Positions 8,465 to 16,356 of a DNA stretch of 38,164 bases are shown here, piece after piece. Under the pieces are notes generated by a model. The model was not told where the DNA came from, did no database searches, and saw nothing but the letters and a program-made list of their open reading frames with translations. The stretch is from contig JADFIH010000009.1 in the NCBI GenBank assembly GCA_022566715.1, forward strand, positions 1 through 38,164. The letters run 5' to 3'. How positions within the stretch are numbered: position 1 is the first letter of the stretch; each line of letters begins with the position of its first letter. Made by a program: the position numbers and the translations under genes. This stretch comes from Pseudomonadota bacterium (GTDB lineage Bacteria > Pseudomonadota > Alphaproteobacteria > SHVP01).

Positions 8465-9241
8465 TCAGTCCTCGCCGAGAAAGGCTTGATAATCGGCGAA
8501 CGCATCCCCCACCGCGGCGCCGATCAATTTCCTGCCGGCTTCGGGCGTGGCCAGCGAGGGATCGGAGGCGATTCGGCCGTCGGGAAATTTTCGCCGGTGG
8601 TCGGCCGCGTCGAAGTGATTATCGCCGCCAAAGTCCCGGTAGAAGGTACCGGCGACGTGCCGTGGCTTTTCCATCGCCACATTTTTGATCGCGTCCGGAT
8701 ACACATGCTGTGTCATCGCGACCTCGCTCGGCGTCGCGTGGAACCCTTCCCACTCGCCGTAAAGATCGTGGCGAAGCTTGTTCGCGGTCTCGTACTCCCA
8801 CCAGCTTCGCAGGCGGCAGCGCACGCCGCCACGGTTTCCCAACCCGGCGGTCATGCCGCGGTCGGCATAGATATCCTGGAAGGCCGCCCGGATCGGGTTG
8901 ATGTTGCCGCCGTGCCCATTGAGAAAATAGAAGCGCTCAAACCCCTGGCCCGCCAGCGAGCGGACGTAGTCCTCGACCAGCGCCATGAGGGTCTTGGCCC
9001 GCATCGTCACCGTGCCGGGAAAGCCGAGATTGAATTGCGCCACGCCGAGTTCGATGGTCGGACCGACGAGAACACCGTGTTCCTCGCCCACACCGCGCGC
9101 AACGGCCTCGGCGCAGATCGCGTCCGTCCCGATCAATCCGTTCGGGCCGTGCTGCTCCGTCGAACCCGTCGGGATGATGATGCCCGTGGAGCGCTCGAGG
9201 TACGCTTCGATTTCCTTCCACGTGCTGAGCTGAAGCAACAT
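8465..9241 (-). CDS. Creatininase-family amidohydrolase
   Basis: A 258-residue protein. The start at 9241 gives the family's usual N-terminus (MLLQLSTWKEIEAYLERS); upstream in-frame starts at 9289 or 9385 would run into the preceding gene. The metal-site residues are E29 and H31 in TGSTEQHGPNG, D40 in LIGTDA, and H110 in FLNGHGGN. Creatininase itself has HYE where this has HGG, as in the formamidase and mycofactocin-peptidase branches, so creatinine is not a safe substrate guess. It is the second family member in the window (the other is at 1-168), and both flank the same putative catabolic locus. Confidence 0.92.
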   Translation of the reverse strand: MLLQLSTWKEIEAYLERSTGIIIPTGSTEQHGPNGLIGTDAICAEAVARGVGEEHGVLVGPTIELGVAQFNLGFPGTVTMRAKTLMALVEDYVRSLAGQGFERFYFLNGHGGNINPIRAAFQDIYADRGMTAGLGNRGGVRCRLRSWWEYETANKLRHDLYGEWEGFHATPSEVAMTQHVYPDAIKNVAMEKPRHVAGTFYRDFGGDNHFDAADHRRKFPDGRIASDPSLATPEAGRKLIGAAVGDAFADYQAFLGED

Positions 9242-9260
9242 TGTGCGAAACCCTAGGCCG

Positions 9261-10226
9261 TCATTGCCGGTAGGAAAAGGATTCGTCATAACGCGACAAG
9301 ATGTACTCGCCGCAGGTCGTCGGCTCGTATTTCGGCTCGCCGCCATCAACGGCCGGAATAATCGGCGTATCGAAGTTTGGATCAACGAACATGGCCATCG
9401 AATAACGCACCGCGCCGGAGCTATTCACGACGCGGTGCGGGTTGGAACGAAAACGGTCGTTGGACCAGCGCGCCAACAGATCGCCGACGTTCACCACCAG
9501 CGTTCCCTCGATGGGAAGCGCCATGACCCACTCGCCCTTGCCGGTCCGAACCTGGAGACCCCCCGTGGCGTCCTGGTGCAAAAGGGTCAGGCAGCCGTAG
9601 TCGGTGTGGGGCGCAACGCCGAACTGCCGCTCCCCCATGGCGGCGTCCTGCGGCGGATAATAGATGATGCTCGCGCGCGAAACGGTTTTGTCATAGCGCG
9701 CATCGAAGGTGTCCTCGGGCAGCCCTAATCCCGCGGCGCAGGCCCGTAAAATGTGCCGCCCGCAGTCCAAGCTTTCCGCGTAGAAGGCGTTGAGGACGGG
9801 CCGCAAGGCCGGCATGAAGTCCGGCCAATTGTTCGGGCCGATCATCGGGCTTCCGGCGAGGTAATCCGGGTCGTCCTCGCCAACGTCGAGGCCCCAAACG
9901 AAGCTCTCCTTGAGGTCGGCCTTTGCGGTCTCGTACATCTTGGCCTCCCCCACGCGGAGAAATCCGCGGTGCCGTTCGTTGATGCGCACCGTCATTTTCT
10001 CTTCGTGAGGATGGGCGAAGAACTCCTTCGAGGCCGCCATGGCGTCGGCGATGACTTGCGGCGGAAGGCCGTGATTGCGGACATAGAAGAAACCAACGCC
10101 CTGCGCCGCCGCCAAAATATCCTCGGCCACCTTGCCGCGGCCGCCGGACTCCCCTTCGACGAGGGGCGCAATGTCGATCACCGGGATCTCGGAGAGCGAG
10201 ATCTGTTTTGCCGTTGCGTAGGACAC
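9261..10226 (-). CDS. 2-oxoglutarate/Fe(II)-dependent oxygenase, isopenicillin-N-synthase-like
   Basis: A 321-residue protein with GTG start and GGGAGG upstream. The N-terminal half matches the DIOX_N domain (IPVIDIAPLVEG, then GFFYVRNHGLP). The C-terminal double-stranded beta helix carries the iron ligands H207, D209 (APHTDYG) and H264 (SNPHRVV), and the 2-oxoglutarate-binding R274 and S276 (RYSM). The substrate class is not predictable, as the family covers hydroxylation, desaturation and ring closure. It sits between the AhpD-like gene and the creatininase-family gene with short spacers (37 and 19 bp), clearly in one operon. Its pairing with the HD-domain oxygenase-like protein two genes upstream is discussed in the findings. 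Confidence 0.93.
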   Translation of the reverse strand: MSYATAKQISLSEIPVIDIAPLVEGESGGRGKVAEDILAAAQGVGFFYVRNHGLPPQVIADAMAASKEFFAHPHEEKMTVRINERHRGFLRVGEAKMYETAKADLKESFVWGLDVGEDDPDYLAGSPMIGPNNWPDFMPALRPVLNAFYAESLDCGRHILRACAAGLGLPEDTFDARYDKTVSRASIIYYPPQDAAMGERQFGVAPHTDYGCLTLLHQDATGGLQVRTGKGEWVMALPIEGTLVVNVGDLLARWSNDRFRSNPHRVVNSSGAVRYSMAMFVDPNFDTPIIPAVDGGEPKYEPTTCGEYILSRYDESFSYRQ

Positions 10227-10263
10227 GCCCGGCCCTCCCTAAGTCAGCCCGCCGGCCGGCGGA

Positions 10264-10836
10264 TCACGAATAGTACCCGATAACGTCGCCTTCGGTCGTG
10301 ACTCCAAGACCGTTCAGCAGGCGATTCGAATAATTAAAATAGGCGCAGACTTGGTTAACCTCCAGAATCTCACCATCGTCGCAACCGGCCTCGCGCAGAA
10401 CGGCGACGTCGCTTTCCTCCATGCCGCCAACGTTCAGCGTCAGTTTGTGCGCATAGCGCAGCAGCGCGAGTTCCCTGCCCTCGAACACGTCCTCCGGCCG
10501 GCCCGATTTCAGCGCTGCCTGGATGGCGTCGGCCCGGGCCTCGTCCTCGAGCAAGCGCCGGGCGTTGGTGAAGTGGTGGCTTAGACTGTAATCGCACTTG
10601 TTGGCAATACTCGTGTAGGAGGCGACCACCTCGAGAAACCAGACGGGCAGCGTATTCTCCGGGTGATGCAGAACGCTCCGGTAAAGGGCGAGGTGCCCCT
10701 CCATGGTGTGGGGCCGCAGGCTGTGCGCGCGCATGACGGCGTCCACGGTCCCGTTCGGCGCCCGCACCTTGTCGTACATTTCCTTGAGGGCGCCCGTCGC
10801 CCCCTCGTCCTCGATCATTTTTATCCAGGCGGACAT
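10264..10836 (-). CDS. Carboxymuconolactone decarboxylase/AhpD-like protein with CxxS motif
   Basis: A 190-residue all-helical AhpD-like protein of the peroxidase-related subgroup. AAGGAAG lies five bases before the ATG. The conserved helix contains E69, then C81-D-Y-S84 and H87/H88, where AhpD and its peroxidase-like relatives have CxxC followed by His. The second (resolving) cysteine is therefore replaced by serine, so a thiol-disulfide peroxidase cycle on this motif is unlikely unless another Cys substitutes (C134 and C147 are possible). It is second in the leftward operon, directly upstream of the 2-oxoglutarate oxygenase. A non-redox lyase or decarboxylase role is possible. Confidence 0.85.
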   Translation of the reverse strand: MSAWIKMIEDEGATGALKEMYDKVRAPNGTVDAVMRAHSLRPHTMEGHLALYRSVLHHPENTLPVWFLEVVASYTSIANKCDYSLSHHFTNARRLLEDEARADAIQAALKSGRPEDVFEGRELALLRYAHKLTLNVGGMEESDVAVLREAGCDDGEILEVNQVCAYFNYSNRLLNGLGVTTEGDVIGYYS

Positions 10837-10900
10837 GTCACGCTTCCTTTATTCCTTGCTTTCGAGCCCCATCGCCTCGGCGTCACCGCCAGGGAACGTG

Positions 10901-11539
10901 CTACTCCGGGTGACCAACGCCGCGCGGCGGGCGGGCGAATATTCTCTGAACCAACGGGACGAACTCTTCGATTTTCGCGTTCTCGTAGTCGGCTTGAATG
11001 GAGTTCTGGTCGTAGCGCTCGACGAACCGGGCGGTCCATTCGAAGTGCGCATGCCCGCGCCAACGCTCGCGTTCATCGTGGTCCAGGCCCGGCCAGCCCC
11101 GGCAATGGTGAACCTGAAAGATCGCATGGCGGCGCAGCATCCAATGGTTCCGCTCCGAGATATAGGCGCCCAAGAGGGCCGCCGCGAACTCGCCATGCAG
11201 GGTGGGACAGGCGACGAAGCCCACGTCGTGCAGTAACGCCACAACGACCGTCTCCTCGTCGAGGCCATCGCGCAACGCCATGGTCGCGGCTTGCAGGCAA
11301 TGCTCGTAGTTGTTGATCTGGTAGCCGAATGTCGCATCGTCCCGCGACGCCGTCAGCATCCGCAAGGCCTGCGCGGCCTGCTGCCCGGCGAAATAGGGCG
11401 TACGCTGCCGGTTCAGGGTCTCCCAGTCCTGGGCGCTGAAGTCGTCGAGACCGGGCGCTTCGATGTACTGCCAATCAGTCCCGCCCAGGGCGCTCCTGGT
11501 TCCCTTGGGCCGGTGAGAAATAGCGTCTAACTCGTTCAT
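10901..11539 (-). CDS. HD-domain protein with PhnZ-like residues (putative di-iron oxygenase)
   Basis: A 212-residue protein. The frame stays open to 11731, but similarity and composition favour the ATG at 11539. The HD-superfamily metal ligands are all present: H80, H104-D105, H115, H138 and D177. The segment GYQINNYEHCLQAA around H80 resembles the corresponding stretch of PhnZ, the mixed-valence di-iron oxygenase that cleaves a hydroxylated phosphonate, more than it does phosphodiesterase HD proteins (my recollection of that family). The Tyr and Glu that PhnZ places before this segment are not conserved, so the substrate would differ. As the first gene of the leftward operon it probably sets the pathway together with the 2-oxoglutarate oxygenase. 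Confidence 0.75.
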   Translation of the reverse strand: MNELDAISHRPKGTRSALGGTDWQYIEAPGLDDFSAQDWETLNRQRTPYFAGQQAAQALRMLTASRDDATFGYQINNYEHCLQAATMALRDGLDEETVVVALLHDVGFVACPTLHGEFAAALLGAYISERNHWMLRRHAIFQVHHCRGWPGLDHDERERWRGHAHFEWTARFVERYDQNSIQADYENAKIEEFVPLVQRIFARPPRGVGHPE

Positions 11540-11903
11540 GCGGTGCCTGTCGATCTTGCTGCGGGCGGAGGGTATCACCGGGGAGGCCGACGGGTCGACC
11601 ATCCCCGCGGGGCGGCGCCGCCAGGCTGGAACACCGCCTCCGGAAATGCCCGCGCCGGGACGCGGCCGTTGTGTTGTCCGGCCCTCCCACAACGGCAGCG
11701 GGCGGAGATGCCCCGAAATAGCTATATCCACGCCGTGACGGCCGATTTTACTGGAAATTTAAGGCTAGGCGGTTATCCGATGCCCTGAGACGGCAATACC
11801 CCTACGAGGCGCTGGATTGATATTCCGCGCCACCTGCGGTGAACTAAGCCACGCGATGCGGCGATCAAGGGCCGCGCCAAAGCCCGGCTGAAAAAGGACC
11901 CAA
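11540..11903. other. Divergent 364-bp spacer between the HD-protein and Grx-Nfu genes
   Basis: No convincing gene. Minus-strand coding frames here lack family similarity and are probably fortuitous. AT-richer stretches at about 11715-11775 could hold promoters for either side. The best plus-strand match is TTGATA (11817-11822), a 17-bp spacer and TGAACT (11840-11845), 58 bp before the Grx-Nfu start; the -10 is poor. Confidence 0.35.
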
Positions 11904-13046
11904 ATGATGAGCGGCGATCAGGACTTCGAACGCATCCGGCGGGAGATCGCGGATCACCCCGTCGTTCTCTTCATGAAGGGAACGCCGGTCTCTCCCCAAT
12001 GCGGCTTCTCCGCCACGGTCGTGGATATCCTTAGCGACCTGGGTGTGAAGTTCAAAGCCGTCGACGTCCTTCGAGACCCGGAGATGCGCCAAGGCATCAA
12101 GGAATTCAGTAACTGGCCAACCATCCCCCAACTTTATGTCGCGGGTGAGTTGGTTGGCGGATGCGACATCCTGCAGGAAATGCACAAGGCCGGTGAGCTC
12201 GCCCAGCTGCTCGGCGATAAGGATGTGGAGTTGAACGCCGGCGAGCCGCAAAAGCCACCCGGGCGCCTCGAACGGCTGGCCGGCCGGGTGCGGAGCTGGC
12301 GCGGGTCCAACGGGCGCGGCCAAACGCACGGACTCAGCGCCGGCGAGCCGGACGCCGCCGATGAAACCGTGGAAGCAGCGGTTGAGGAGAAACCGATGGG
12401 ACAGCATGACGCCATTGACGAACCCGGGAAAGAGACGGCGGCGGAAGACCCGATCGAAACGGAAGAGGACCTCATCGAAGATGAGGATGCCGATCCTGAA
12501 CTTGCAGCCAAGATCAAGGACCTGATCGACACACGCATAAAGCCGGTCGCCAGCCAAAGCGGTGGCGACGTCAATTATCGTGGTTTCAAGAACGGCATCG
12601 TATTCCTAGACATCACCGGAGCCGCGTCCGAACTCATGGCGGGCATCGAAAACATGTTGCGGCATTACATCCCCGAGGTGAAAGGCGTTGCCGACTATCG
12701 GGACGCCATCCCCAAGCCGGGCCTCGAAACCGCGGACGGCAAGGCCATCCGTCAACTCCTGGACGAGCGCATCAACCCACAGGTGGCGGCGCATGGCGGG
12801 CATATCGCCCTGGTCGACGTGCAGGACGATACGGTCTACATACGCCTGGAAGGGGGGTGCCAGGGTTGCGGCATGGCCGACGTCACCCTCAAGCAAGGCG
12901 TGGCGAAGGAAATCCAAGCGCTGGTTCCGGCGATCACCAAGGTGCTCGATGTTACGGATCACGCCGGCGGCAGCAATCCCTACTACCAACCCGGCAAAGG
13001 CGGCGCGGACGGCATGGACGGCATGGACGGCATGAGTGCACTCTAA
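11904..13046 (+). CDS. Fusion of monothiol glutaredoxin and two NifU-C-terminal (Nfu) domains
   Basis: A 380-residue fusion. Residues 1-108 are a Grx4-type monothiol glutaredoxin with the CGFS active site at 33-36 and the [16 protein letters not shown] glutathione-binding segment. These proteins carry [2Fe-2S] clusters. Residues 113-198 form a low-complexity linker that turns strongly acidic after about 145. Residues 199-262 are a degenerate Nfu domain in which the CxxC-containing loop is missing ([14 protein letters not shown]). Residues 275-352 are an intact Nfu domain with C319 and C322 ([16 protein letters not shown]). The tail has a GMD repeat from a 9-bp unit (13011-13037). The protein is likely an Fe-S scaffold or carrier; it is transcribed alone. 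Confidence 0.9.
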   Translation: MMSGDQDFERIRREIADHPVVLFMKGTPVSPQCGFSATVVDILSDLGVKFKAVDVLRDPEMRQGIKEFSNWPTIPQLYVAGELVGGCDILQEMHKAGELAQLLGDKDVELNAGEPQKPPGRLERLAGRVRSWRGSNGRGQTHGLSAGEPDAADETVEAAVEEKPMGQHDAIDEPGKETAAEDPIETEEDLIEDEDADPELAAKIKDLIDTRIKPVASQSGGDVNYRGFKNGIVFLDITGAASELMAGIENMLRHYIPEVKGVADYRDAIPKPGLETADGKAIRQLLDERINPQVAAHGGHIALVDVQDDTVYIRLEGGCQGCGMADVTLKQGVAKEIQALVPAITKVLDVTDHAGGSNPYYQPGKGGADGMDGMDGMSAL

Positions 13047-13137
13047 CCGTCACTCATGCAGCGTCCTTGGCGGCGTTCCTGGCCGCGTTCCGGCGAATTT
13101 TTCCGAGGCGCAATATCCGTAGACTCCGGGATGCCGT

Positions 13138-14388
13138 GTGACGGAAGACGAAGGCGCCGGCGGGCGCGTTTTGCTCTTGGTTCCCACCACCTCATATCGG
13201 ATCGGCGATTTCCTTTCGGCGGCTGAGCGGCTCGGCGTGGCGGTGACCGTCGGCTCCGACCACCAGCAGGTGCTGGAACAATATTCCGAGGGCGGCACGG
13301 TGACCTTGGAGTTCATGGACCCAAGCCGCGGCGTTTCTCGGATCGTCGGCTTTGACCGCGACTACCCGCTCGCCGCCATCGTCGGCGTCGACGAAGAAAC
13401 GACCCTCCTCGCGGCCATGGCGTCGCAAGCGCTCGGCCTCCGCAACAACTCTCCGGAGTCGGTGAAGGCGGCCGGCAACAAACACGGATTCCGCACCCGC
13501 CTCGCCAACTCGGGCCTGCTGGCGCCACGCTTCACCCTACTCCCGGCCGGCGACGACCCGCTCGAGGCGGCCCGGAACAGTTTTTACCCGGCGGTGCTCA
13601 AGCCGTTGGGGCTCGCGGCCAGTCGCGGCGTCATCCGCGCAAACGACCCGGCGCAGTTTGCCGCCGCGGTCCGCCGCATCCGCGCAATCCTCGACCACGT
13701 CGAAGGCCCTGGCGAAGCGCGGCGTCATATTCTGGTCGAGGAATATATCCCCGGTGGCGAGGTCGCCCTGGAGGGGTTGCTCGACCAGGGCCAACTCACG
13801 GTACTCGCGCTGTTCGACAAGCCGGATCCCCTGGAGGGCCCCTATTTCGAAGAGACTCTCTACGTCACCCCCTCGCGTTTGCCGGCCGATGTGCAAGACG
13901 CCATCGCCGAGACGGTGACCCGCGCCATCGCCACCCTGGGCTTACGCGAAGGCCCCATCCACGCGGAGCTGCGCGTCAACGAAAAGGGCGTTTGGCTGAT
14001 CGAGGTGGCGGCGCGGTCGATCGGCGGGTTCTGCTCGCGCGCCTTACGTTTTGGCCCACATGGGCGCCTCGAGGATCTGATCCTGCGTCATGCCTTGGGA
14101 CGGCCCGTTCCGGCCGTCGAGCTGGAGCGTCCGGCATCGGGTGTCATGATGATCCCGATCCCGGCGGCGGGGGTGCTGCGCCAAGTCTCCGGCCTTGACG
14201 CCGCGCGGGCGCTGGCGGACATCGACGATGTGACGATCAGCGTCCCGCTCGGCGATACACTCGTCCCGCTGCCGGAAGGGAACAGGTATCTGGGCTTCAT
14301 CTTCGCCAGTGGCGATACGGCCGAGGACGTGGAGGCCGCATTGCGGGAGGCGCACCGCGAGCTCGAATTCACGGTCGAGCCCGCTTAG
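13138..14388 (+). CDS. ATP-grasp ligase-like protein
   Basis: A 416-residue protein with GTG start. The layout is that of ATP-grasp carboxylate-amine ligases: an N-terminal alpha/beta domain (to about residue 95), then GNKHGFRTRLANSGL, the ATP-binding Lys region YPAVLKPLGLAASRGV and the hinge ILVEEYIPGGEVALEG. The metal-binding stretch HAELRVNEKGVWLIEVAAR follows. The closest general resemblance is to amino-acid and dipeptide ligases of the carnosine-synthase or BacD type rather than to biotin carboxylase, with a C-terminal domain of about 100 residues. It is followed by a methyltransferase (38-bp gap) and an M42 peptidase, suggesting a small pathway that makes, modifies or recycles an amide-linked compound. 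Substrate unknown. Confidence 0.88.
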   Translation: MTEDEGAGGRVLLLVPTTSYRIGDFLSAAERLGVAVTVGSDHQQVLEQYSEGGTVTLEFMDPSRGVSRIVGFDRDYPLAAIVGVDEETTLLAAMASQALGLRNNSPESVKAAGNKHGFRTRLANSGLLAPRFTLLPAGDDPLEAARNSFYPAVLKPLGLAASRGVIRANDPAQFAAAVRRIRAILDHVEGPGEARRHILVEEYIPGGEVALEGLLDQGQLTVLALFDKPDPLEGPYFEETLYVTPSRLPADVQDAIAETVTRAIATLGLREGPIHAELRVNEKGVWLIEVAARSIGGFCSRALRFGPHGRLEDLILRHALGRPVPAVELERPASGVMMIPIPAAGVLRQVSGLDAARALADIDDVTISVPLGDTLVPLPEGNRYLGFIFASGDTAEDVEAALREAHRELEFTVEPA

Positions 14389-14426
14389 GCCGCCAATATT
14401 CGACATGCCGCTGGGAGGCGGTGGCC

Positions 14427-15089
14427 ATGGGCAGTGCAAAATCCGAGTCCGATGCGGGAAACCTACGACTCGATGTGAAGCAACTGCGCCAGATCTCGGA
14501 AATGACGATCGGTCATTACGATCGGACCGCCGAGGCCTATTGGACGGGAACCCGGGATCACGACGTCAGCCAAAACCGTGCCGCCCTTCTGGATGCGATC
14601 GAGGGCGATCCGCCCTTTTCCATTCTTGATCTAGGGTGTGGACCCGGCCGGGACCTCCGCCATTTCCGTTCGTTGGGGCACGACGTATCGGGATTGGACG
14701 GCTCGAAGGAATTCGTGACCATGGCGCGCCGCTATTCCGGCTGTGAGGTTTTCCACCAGGATTTTCTGGCCATGTCGTTGCCGAGGCGCCGCTACGACGG
14801 CGTGTTCGCAAATGCATCGCTTTTCCACGTGCCGCGCCAGGAGCTGCCCCGGGTGCTGCTGGAACTGTTCGAAACATTGAGGCCCCGCGGCGTCCTGTTC
14901 TGTTCCAACCCGAGGGGAAACAACGAAGAGGGCGTCGAAGGTGAGCGCTATGGCTGTTTCTTAGATGTAGACACCTGGCGCGACTACGTCTCCGCCGCCG
15001 GGTTCACCGAAGTACGCCATTACTACCGCCCGCCGGGACTTCCGCGCCACGAGCAATGGTGGCTCGCGACCGTATGGCGTAAGGATTGA
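14427..15089 (+). CDS. Class I SAM-dependent methyltransferase
   Basis: A 220-residue protein; GGGAGG precedes the ATG at 14427 by eight bases. The SAM-binding motif I is ILDLGCGPGRDLRHF, followed by GLDGSKEFVTMA (acidic motif II) and the FHQDF and DGVFANASLFHVP segments of the Rossmann methyltransferase fold (Methyltransf_11/25 group). No domain beyond the core is visible, so the methyl acceptor cannot be named. It follows the ATP-grasp gene by 38 bp and precedes the M42-type peptidase by 160 bp. That 160-bp gap shows no gene and no clear promoter. Confidence 0.9.
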   Translation: MGSAKSESDAGNLRLDVKQLRQISEMTIGHYDRTAEAYWTGTRDHDVSQNRAALLDAIEGDPPFSILDLGCGPGRDLRHFRSLGHDVSGLDGSKEFVTMARRYSGCEVFHQDFLAMSLPRRRYDGVFANASLFHVPRQELPRVLLELFETLRPRGVLFCSNPRGNNEEGVEGERYGCFLDVDTWRDYVSAAGFTEVRHYYRPPGLPRHEQWWLATVWRKD

Positions 15090-15249
15090 GTTCATGGCGC
15101 TTCCGGGAAGGACGGGACCGTGATTCCGCCGGAGCGGACTCCGGACGGCGGCGGCCGGACGCTCATTTTGCCGATGGAAGTTTGCTTTTGCCCGCGCATC
15201 GGCTGGCTTGTAGATTGGACGGCATTCGCGGGGAGGCGCACGGAGGAAG

Positions 15250-16356
15250 ATGAGTATGAAGAACCGGCTGCGCCAAACCCTGTCGGAGCTAATGATGATC
15301 CCCGGATTGAGCGGCCACGAAGATCGGGTGCGGCGCCATATCCGAACGCGGCTCGGCGATCTCGGCATCGCATCGCGCACGGACCGGCTCGGCAACCTGA
15401 TCGCCACGTTGGAGGGCGACCCCGACGCGCCCAGCGTCATGCTGTTCGCGCATATGGACCAGCTCGGCTTCGTGGTCCGCAAGGTTGAAGCCGACGGGCT
15501 GGTGCGGATCGAACGGCTGGGCGGCGTGCCCGAGCGGGCGCTGCCGTCGCAGGCCGTCCTGTTTTGCGTGGCCGAGGACCGGGACTTGCCGGGCGTGCTG
15601 GCCAACAAGAGCCACCACGCGACCTCGGCGGAGGAAAAGTACCGCGTTGTGCCCTACCCCGAGCTCTACATCGACACCGGTCTTGCGTCGGGGGACGCCG
15701 TCGAGGCCGCCGGGGTCCGGGTCGGAACGCCGGTGGTCTATCTGCCCCGCGCCATGGCTTTGGCGGAGGACCGGTGGGCGGGCACCTCGGTGGACGACAG
15801 GGCCGGTTGCGCCGTGATTCTCGAGCTCGCCAGCATGCTCAAGGAGACACGGGGCCTGCCGACGCTGCATCTCGTCTTTTCCGTGCAGGAGGAATTCAAC
15901 CTGCGCGGCGCCGCGCCGGCGGCGCAGGCCCTGCTGCCCGACATCGCGATCCAACTCGATCTCGTGTTGGCGACGGACACGCCGGATATGGGCGGGCGCG
16001 GCGACGTGACCTTGGGCGGCGGTCCGGCGATCAGCCTCTATTCCTTCCATGGGCGCGGCACGTTGAACGGCGTCATTCCCCATCCGGCGATGCCGCGTCT
16101 CTTCGAGGAAGCTGCGAGCGCGAGTTCAATTCCACTGCAGCGAAGCGCCCATTTGGGCGCCCTCACCGATCTTTCGTACGTGCAACTCACCGGCGAGGGC
16201 GTGGCCTCGATCGACGTGGGCTTCCCGCTGCGCTATTCGCACTCCAGCCTGGAGGTCTGCGACCTGAACGATCTGGAGGCGCTGGTCCGCTTGCTCGCCG
16301 CGGCGCTGGCGCGAATCGACCGGAATTTCAGCCTCGATCGGGACGACTACACTTGA
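15250..16356 (+). CDS. M42-family aminopeptidase-like metallopeptidase
   Basis: A 368-residue protein with GGAGGA before the ATG. The M42 (tetrahedral aminopeptidase/endoglucanase-M) layout is clear: PGLSGHEDRVRRHI at the N-terminus, metal ligands H68 and D70 (FAHMDQLGF), the bridging D182 (GTSVDDRAG) and the catalytic base pair E214-E215 (VQEEFNLRG). ATDTPD follows, and the last His is in YSHSSLEVCDL. An inserted PDZ-like beta domain lies between residues 75 and 165, as in the family. M42 enzymes form dodecamers that trim peptides, but members encoded near sugar kinases may have other amide substrates. The stop overlaps the start of the following kinase gene. Confidence 0.92.
   Translation: MSMKNRLRQTLSELMMIPGLSGHEDRVRRHIRTRLGDLGIASRTDRLGNLIATLEGDPDAPSVMLFAHMDQLGFVVRKVEADGLVRIERLGGVPERALPSQAVLFCVAEDRDLPGVLANKSHHATSAEEKYRVVPYPELYIDTGLASGDAVEAAGVRVGTPVVYLPRAMALAEDRWAGTSVDDRAGCAVILELASMLKETRGLPTLHLVFSVQEEFNLRGAAPAAQALLPDIAIQLDLVLATDTPDMGGRGDVTLGGGPAISLYSFHGRGTLNGVIPHPAMPRLFEEAASASSIPLQRSAHLGALTDLSYVQLTGEGVASIDVGFPLRYSHSSLEVCDLNDLEALVRLLAAALARIDRNFSLDRDDYT

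Noticed and set aside
11540-11731. Longer N-terminus for the HD-domain protein up to 11731
   Set aside because: The extra 64 residues are Pro/Arg/Gly-rich and unlike HD proteins; the ATG at 11539 gives a normal-length product.
15564-16352. Upstream extension of the FGGY kinase frame into the M42 peptidase gene
   Set aside because: The translation is Arg/Gly-rich and unlike any kinase; the kinase fold begins at the TTG at 16353.
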